A stretch of 10,238 nucleotides of DNA. It comes from Hyphomicrobiales bacterium (GTDB lineage Bacteria > Pseudomonadota > Alphaproteobacteria > Rhizobiales > Xanthobacteraceae). Under the pieces are notes generated by a model. It ran no database searches, was not told the DNA's origin, and saw only the letters and a program-made list of their open reading frames with translations. The stretch covers positions 1 to 10,238 of the forward strand of contig JAKFYO010000338.1 in NCBI GenBank assembly GCA_021730825.1, given 5' to 3'. The position numbers were made by a program, and so were the translations under genes. Every line of letters starts with the position of its first letter. The stretch's first letter is position 1. Below, one piece after another: positions 6,722 through 10,238 of this stretch.

Positions 6722-6758
6722 TGAGCGCCCGTTTCGCTTTATGCTTCGTTTTTCTTGG

Positions 6759-7049
6759 TTACCACCACTGACGCGACTGCCAACGGCGATGATGACGATG
6801 GCCGTGGAAGCGGTGCGGCTGATAGTAGAACGGCTGCGCGTGCCAATGGCGGTGATGGTTCCAGTGCTGATGACGGCAGTGCCAGCGCGACGACCAGCGA
6901 TGATGATGGCAGCGCCGCACATCAACCTTGTTGGTCTCGACGGCAGGCGCGGTCACGCCTGCGGCAATGCGCGCATTCGCGGGGGTCGCAGAAGCCGCGA
7001 GGCCGATCGTGCCTGCCGCGACAAGACTAAGTACAAGCGCCCTCAACAT
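6759..7049 (-). CDS. Small exported His/Trp-rich protein with CHHxRWSSRxxC motif
   Basis: The 96-residue protein starts at ATG 7049, preceded by GAGAGG 7-8 bases upstream, a strong ribosome site that decides against the TTG 39 bases further up. The signal peptide is MLRALVLSLVAAGTIGLA with likely cleavage ASA|TP at 21. TAPAVE follows, then C47-HHHRWSSRWH-C58, almost the same as in the gene ending at 5533. The tail is dense in His, Arg and Trp (CRHQHWNHHRHWH, HRFHGHRHHRRWQ). No known domain was recognised. The motif and shared leader suggest that the three minus-strand genes arose by duplication, with their tails diverging. A Cys/His metal site or heme or copper contact is possible but unproven. 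Confidence 0.75.
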   Translation of the reverse strand: MLRALVLSLVAAGTIGLAASATPANARIAAGVTAPAVETNKVDVRRCHHHRWSSRWHCRHQHWNHHRHWHAQPFYYQPHRFHGHRHHRRWQSRQWW

Positions 7050-7216
7050 TTGTTTTCCTCTCAAGCTTTGTGTGTGATCTGGATACAAACCGGATCGATG
7101 CGAATAAGTTCGCGCAATTCGTCTGAACCGGCTCTGAGACCGCCATTCATGGCGCGTTCAACAACATGGCCTGTTTGGGGCTTGAGCTTTATGTAAGCGT
7201 GAATGAGAGTTCCCGG
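7050..7216. other. Divergent intergenic region, likely holds two promoters
   Basis: This 167-bp gap separates the minus-strand gene starting at 7049 from the plus-strand metallopeptidase, so promoters for both must lie here or in the adjoining coding ends. The GAGAGG ribosome site of the left gene is at its left edge. No confident -35/-10 pair or GGAAC-type ECF site was seen by eye. Confidence 0.4.
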
Positions 7217-7660
7217 ATGAGTCAGGAATACTCCCGAACAAATACGGATTGGGCATCGCTCTCCGCTCCTTCGCTCGAGGATTTCGAGCGGCTCGCGGAA
7301 GTTACCTTCGCGCGGCTGCCGGAGCAGTTTCGTGCGCTGTGTAAGGGCGTCGTGATTCACGTTGCCGATTTCCCGGACGAAGATGTGTTGCGGGAGATGG
7401 ATGCGGAGAGCCCGTTCGAACTGCTCGGACTGTTTTCAGGCGTCGGGCTCGCGCAGGATTCGGCGGTTGCGGAATCCGGCCGGCTCCCAAACCAGGTCTA
7501 TCTCTATCGCCGTCCGATCCTCGATTACTGGGCCGAGCATGACGAGACGATCGGCGCATTGATCACGCATGTGCTGGTCCACGAGATCGGGCATCATTTC
7601 GGGATGTCGGACGAGGACATGGAGCGCATCGAGTCGCTCGCCGACCTCGAAACCCATTAG
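7217..7660 (+). CDS. Short zincin-type metallopeptidase family protein
   Basis: The predicted 147-residue protein carries THVLVHEIGHHFGMSDEDME near its C-terminus. The HExxH motif (H122, E123, H126) is the zinc site, and acidic residues at 132-135 could supply the third ligand. Upstream blocks APSLEDFERLA (17-27), ARLPEQFRALCKGVVI (32-47), ESPFELLGLF (64-73) and VYLYRRPILDYW (94-105) match the small cytosolic predicted Zn-metallopeptidase family (the Zincin_1 type) of alphaproteobacteria and actinobacteria. There is no signal peptide, and no substrate is known for this family. ATG 7217 was chosen because relatives begin close to the conserved APSLEDF block. ATG 7166 would add 17 unlike residues. 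Two short hairpins without a T-run follow at 7668-7704. Confidence 0.88.
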   Translation: MSQEYSRTNTDWASLSAPSLEDFERLAEVTFARLPEQFRALCKGVVIHVADFPDEDVLREMDAESPFELLGLFSGVGLAQDSAVAESGRLPNQVYLYRRPILDYWAEHDETIGALITHVLVHEIGHHFGMSDEDMERIESLADLETH

Positions 7661-7667
7661 TGCAGTG

Positions 7668-7704
7668 CAGCAGAGCTTTGCTGGTTCCACTTAGACCAAA
7701 GTGG
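7668..7704 (+). other. Two short hairpins after the metallopeptidase
   Basis: CAGCA/TGCTG (7668-7672 with 7679-7683) and CCACTT/AAGTGG (7687-7692 with 7699-7704) are small adjacent hairpins. No T-tract follows, so intrinsic termination is doubtful. Read-through to the membrane protein is possible. Confidence 0.3.
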
Positions 7705-7761
7705 TACGTCTCCGCGCGTTTTGATTCGCATTCACGAATTTGATTCGCAAAGGGGAACGCC

Positions 7762-8268
7762 ATGTCACTCACCGTATTAGTGTGGCTCGCTGTAGCGGCT
7801 TATGCGTTGCATATCGTCGAGGAGCACATCCTGGGCTGGTACGACTGGGCGCGTAAAACGATGAACATCTCGCTCGGCTGGGAGCAGTACGTCATCACCG
7901 AGGTCGCCATCCTCATTCTCGGTCTCACCGCGGCGATGCTCGCGGGAACGCCGATAGGGCCGACGCTGATCGTGGCGTTCACGACGCTGCTTCTGGTCAA
8001 CGTCATTTTCTTTCATGTGCTTCCGATGCTCGCCAATGGCGGAAGATTTTCGCCGGGCGTGATCTCGGGCGTGTTTCTGTTCCTGCCGCTGGCCTGGCAC
8101 GTATTCAAAACCCAGAACCTCTCGCAGAACGATCTGATCTGGGCCTGCGTGCTCGGCGTGCTTCTGATCCTGTGGCCGATGCTGCTGCTGAAACTGCGGG
8201 GCATGCCGTATTTCTCCGGCGCGCCGGTCAGGGCGGCGGCGAAGTCCAAAGCCAAGCGCAGGCGCTAA
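7762..8268 (+). CDS. HXXEE-motif integral membrane protein
   Basis: The 168-residue protein has H17-I-V-E20-E21 (followed by H22) at the end of the first hydrophobic segment, the defining motif of the HXXEE domain family. About four to five membrane helices can be drawn: 1-20, 45-62, 66-90 (with H85), 95-112 and 126-145. The C-terminus is strongly basic (AKSKAKRRR) and probably cytoplasmic. Conserved His and Glu residues near the membrane face may bind a metal, but no activity is established for the family. The start has AAGGGGAA 5-6 bases upstream, a good ribosome site. It lies 101 bp after the metallopeptidase on the same strand, with no clear link in function to the flanking leucine genes. 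Confidence 0.85.
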   Translation: MSLTVLVWLAVAAYALHIVEEHILGWYDWARKTMNISLGWEQYVITEVAILILGLTAAMLAGTPIGPTLIVAFTTLLLVNVIFFHVLPMLANGGRFSPGVISGVFLFLPLAWHVFKTQNLSQNDLIWACVLGVLLILWPMLLLKLRGMPYFSGAPVRAAAKSKAKRRR

Positions 8269-8294
8269 AAGCCTCTATTTAAGGCCGTTCTCGA

Positions 8295-8322
8295 GGGCCT
8301 CCGGCGGAAACGCCGGGGGCCC
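8295..8322 (+). terminator. Strong GAAA-loop hairpin between membrane protein gene and leuD
   Basis: GGGCCTCCGGCG (8295-8306), loop GAAA, CGCCGGGGGCCC (8311-8322) give a 12-bp stem with a single G·U pair. Only two T follow (TTGATCG), so it is a poor classical terminator despite high stability. It lies 26 bp after the membrane protein stop and 61 bp before leuD. It could be a terminator, a transcript-end stabiliser or part of the leuD leader. Confidence 0.6.
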
Positions 8323-8383
8323 TTGATCGTCATGGGGGCTATGTGGGACAGGAACGGCCAAATCCGCCTACACGGACAGGACC

Positions 8384-8989
8384 ATGGAAAAATTCACGAC
8401 CCTCGCGGGCGTCGCAGCACCCCTCCGGATCATCAATGTCGATACCGACATGATCATTCCGAAGCAGTACCTGAAGACGATCCAGCGCACCGGCCTCGGC
8501 AAGGGGCTGTTCTCGGAGATGCGCTATCACGACGACGGCTCCGACAACCCGGATTTCGTGCTGAACAAGGCCGCCTACAAGAATGCGAAGGTTCTGGTGG
8601 CCGGCGACAATTTCGGCTGCGGCTCGTCGCGCGAACATGCGCCCTGGGCGCTGATGGATTTCGGCATCCGCTGTGTGATCTCGACCTCGTTCGCGGACAT
8701 TTTCTACAACAACTGCTTCCAGAACGGGTTGCTGCCGATCGTCGTCTCCAAGGACGATCTGGAAAAGCTGTTCGACGATGCCGAGCGCGGCGCCAACGCG
8801 ACGCTCTCGATCGATCTGGAAGCGCAGGAAATCCGCGGGCCCGATGGCGGCGTGATCAAGTTCGACCTCGACCCGTTCAAGAAGCACTGCATGCTGCACG
8901 GCCTCGACGGCGTCGGCCTGACCATGGAAAAGCGCGCGAGCATCGACGCGTTCGAAAAGAAGAACGCGGCAGCGCGTCCCTGGGCCTAA
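8384..8989 (+). CDS. leuD: 3-isopropylmalate dehydratase small subunit
   Basis: The 201-residue protein has the usual LeuD length. It shows the swivel-domain motifs [14 protein letters not shown] (17-30) and [18 protein letters not shown] (73-90), the latter being the substrate-binding loop of the aconitase small subunit. [18 protein letters not shown] (102-119) and the C-terminal [13 protein letters not shown] block follow. It pairs with LeuC to isomerise isopropylmalate. ATG 8384 gives the standard N-terminus [14 protein letters not shown]. An AGG lies close upstream (8378-8380). A longer ORF in another frame over the same bases is a shadow. leuB starts 40 bp downstream with no terminator between, so leuD and leuB form an operon. 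Confidence 0.98.
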   Translation: MEKFTTLAGVAAPLRIINVDTDMIIPKQYLKTIQRTGLGKGLFSEMRYHDDGSDNPDFVLNKAAYKNAKVLVAGDNFGCGSSREHAPWALMDFGIRCVISTSFADIFYNNCFQNGLLPIVVSKDDLEKLFDDAERGANATLSIDLEAQEIRGPDGGVIKFDLDPFKKHCMLHGLDGVGLTMEKRASIDAFEKKNAAARPWA

Positions 8990-9029
8990 ACTTCAACTAT
9001 TCAATCTCTGATTTCGTAAGCGAGTAATC

Positions 9030-10142
9030 ATGCCGACATACAATCTGCTTCTGCTGCCGGGCGACGGCATCGGCCCCGAAGTCATGGCGCAGGCCAGGCG
9101 CGTGATCGACTGGATTCAAAAGCGCGGGCTTGCCACGTTCAATATCGAAGAGGGTCTCGTTGGCGGTGCTGCCTACGACGCGCACGGCAAGGCGATTTCC
9201 GAAGACGACATGAAGAAGGCGATGGCAGCCGACGCCATCATCTTCGGCGCAGTCGGCGGACCGAAGTGGGACAAGGTGCCTTACGACGTGCGCCCGGAAG
9301 CGGGCCTGCTGCGCCTGCGCAAAGACCTCGCGCTGTTTGCGAACCTGCGCCCGGCGATCTGCTATCCGGCGCTGGCCGACGCGTCTTCCTTGAAGCGCGA
9401 ACTGGTCGAGAATCTCGACATCGTAATCGTGCGCGAGCTTACCGGCGGCGTTTATTTCGGCGAGCCGAAGACCATCACGGATCTCGGCAATGGCCAGAAG
9501 CGCGCGGTCGACACACAAGTCTATGACACCTACGAAATCGAGCGCATTTCGCGCGTTGCCTTCGATCTCGCGAAGGCTCGCAAGAACAAAGTGACGTCTT
9601 CCGAGAAGCGCAACGTCATGAAGTCGGGCGTGCTCTGGCACGAAGTCGTGAACCAGGTGCATCAGCGCGAATACAAGGACGTCGAACTCGAGCATCAGCT
9701 CGCGGATGCGCTTGGCATGCAGCTCGTGCGCAACCCGAAGCAGTTCGACGTGATCGTCACCGACAACCTGTTCGGCGACATGCTGTCGGACGTGGCGGCG
9801 ATGCTCACGGGCTCGCTCGGCATGTTGCCGTCGGCTTCGCTCGGCGAAGTCGATCCGAAGACGAAAAAGCGCAAGTCCTTGTTCGAGCCGGTGCATGGCT
9901 CGGCACCGGACATCGCAGGCCGGGGCATGGCGAACCCGATCGCGATGATCGGTTCGCTCGGCATGGCGCTGCGCTACTCCTTCGGCATGGGCAAGCTCGC
10001 GGACCAGATCGAGGAAGCGATTGCGAACGTACTCGCTGCCGGCCACCGCACCGCCGACATTCGCGGCTCGGCGACCAAGATCGTGTCCACGCAGGACATG
10101 GGCGACGCAATTCTCGCGGAGCTCGACAAGCTCGCGGCGTAA
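9030..10142 (+). CDS. leuB: 3-isopropylmalate dehydrogenase
   Basis: The 370-residue protein is a full-length IPMDH, which oxidises and decarboxylates 3-isopropylmalate with NAD+ to give 2-oxoisocaproate. It has the N-terminal LLLLPGDGIGPEV, the substrate arginines in LRLRKDLALFANLRP (R97, R107) and VRELTGG (R135), Tyr142 in VYFGEPK, Lys187, and metal-binding Asp226, Asp250 and Asp254, the last two in NLFGDMLSD (246-254). EPVHGSAPDIAG (286-297) contributes to the NAD site. The metal-site helix reads HQLADALGMQLV where HxxVDxxAMQLV is more usual; the metal Asp is retained. The ribosome site is weak. A strong terminator follows 25 bp after the stop. Confidence 0.98.
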   Translation: MPTYNLLLLPGDGIGPEVMAQARRVIDWIQKRGLATFNIEEGLVGGAAYDAHGKAISEDDMKKAMAADAIIFGAVGGPKWDKVPYDVRPEAGLLRLRKDLALFANLRPAICYPALADASSLKRELVENLDIVIVRELTGGVYFGEPKTITDLGNGQKRAVDTQVYDTYEIERISRVAFDLAKARKNKVTSSEKRNVMKSGVLWHEVVNQVHQREYKDVELEHQLADALGMQLVRNPKQFDVIVTDNLFGDMLSDVAAMLTGSLGMLPSASLGEVDPKTKKRKSLFEPVHGSAPDIAGRGMANPIAMIGSLGMALRYSFGMGKLADQIEEAIANVLAAGHRTADIRGSATKIVSTQDMGDAILAELDKLAA

Positions 10143-10167
10143 GTATTCACACAGCAGGCAAACAAAA

Positions 10168-10197
10168 ACGCCGGGCAATTTGCCCGGCGTTTTTTTA
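10168..10197 (+). terminator. leuB terminator, bidirectional
   Basis: ACGCCGGGC (10168-10176) and GCCCGGCGT (10182-10190) form the stem, which can extend through flanking A and T. T-runs follow on the plus strand (to 10197) and on the minus strand (TTTTTGTTTG), so it can serve both leuB and a converging gene. Confidence 0.93.
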
Positions 10198-10216
10198 TTC
10201 CCGGCTTGCGAGAAAA

Positions 10217-10238
10217 TCAGAAATTCGGCAGGTCGAAC
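10217..10238 (-). CDS. Possible 3' end of a converging gene (partial)
   Basis: Read on the minus strand, the window edge gives ...FDLPNF and TGA (10217-10219), 20 bp from the bidirectional terminator. Position and a plausible aromatic C-terminus suggest the end of a convergent gene. Six codons are too few to identify it. Confidence 0.35.

Larger units (their letters stand above)
6642..6734 (-). terminator. Terminator-like arms enclosing two palindromic hairpins
   Basis: Outer arms AAACGGGCGC (6642-6651) and GCGCCCGTTT (6725-6734) can pair over 10 bp and are followed on the minus strand by another T. They resemble the arms of the two terminators to the left. Between them lie two hairpins, listed separately, giving a possible three-way RNA structure of about 93 nt. 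It lies 24 bp beyond the stop of the minus-strand gene ending at 6759 and probably ends its transcript. The remaining bases of this intergenic region, 6555-6641, hold the start signals of the left gene and nothing else that was recognised. Confidence 0.6.

Noticed and set aside
7050..7088. Upstream TTG start for the His/Trp-rich protein
   Set aside because: ATG 7049 has a strong GAGAGG site and begins right at the signal peptide.
8269..8383. Leucine attenuator with leader peptide before leuD
   Set aside because: No short ORF with a run of Leu codons was found, nor alternating anti-terminator arms.
8323..9027. 234-codon plus-strand frame over leuD
   Set aside because: It is a different frame from LeuD, Arg-rich and without motifs. 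LeuD signatures are unambiguous in the other frame.
8997..10178. 393-codon open frame on the minus strand across leuB
   Set aside because: It lies antisense to an intact leuB. Its His/Arg/Ala/Val-rich composition is that of a GC-rich shadow frame with no recognisable domain.

Overview
This is a GC-rich chromosomal segment with dense, strongly biased codon use. The gene order ffh end–rpsP–rimM–trmD–rplS, followed by leuC, leuD and leuB, together with the Ala/Lys-rich tails on S16 and L19, points to an alphaproteobacterium of the Hyphomicrobiales, most like the Bradyrhizobium/Rhodopseudomonas relatives. The genus is inferred from these features and was not tested by a search.

Layout. Positions 1-2495 hold a translation and ribosome-maturation operon on the plus strand: the 3' end of ffh (SRP GTPase), rpsP (S16), rimM (16S/30S maturation), trmD (tRNA m1G37 methyltransferase, overlapping rimM by ATGA) and rplS (L19), closed by a strong terminator at 2464-2495. 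Positions 2547-3809 hold a two-gene unit: a secreted protein that is essentially a free-standing SecD periplasmic head domain, then a Tat-signal metallophosphoesterase. A 49-codon plus-strand ORF follows (3836-3985), then leuC (4066-5475) with its own terminator.

Positions 5533-7049 hold three minus-strand genes for small exported proteins. They look like diverged paralogues: each has a signal peptide ending ...A/TP, a short APxVE segment and a Cys/His patch, then a different low-complexity tail (Tyr/Arg; His followed by Tyr/Gln; His/Trp). Hairpins separate them. One intergenic region holds a pair of perfect or near-perfect palindromes with a shared GGGTAAACCC core, nested inside what looks like the arms of a terminator.

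Positions 7217-8268 hold a short zincin-type metallopeptidase and an HXXEE-motif membrane protein on the plus strand. Then come a GC-rich GAAA-loop hairpin, leuD (8384-8989), leuB (9030-10142) and a terminator that probably also serves a gene converging from the minus strand at the right edge.

How the genes work together. LeuC and LeuD are the two subunits of isopropylmalate isomerase, and LeuB catalyses the next step of leucine synthesis. The leuC gene is separated from leuDB by about 2.9 kb of unrelated genes, so the subunits are probably made from different transcripts. The first operon couples ribosomal proteins to rRNA and tRNA maturation factors. No mobile element, CRISPR array, tRNA or rRNA gene was seen. 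The most unusual content is the exported His/Tyr-rich protein cluster, the stand-alone SecD-like domain protein and the nested palindromes.
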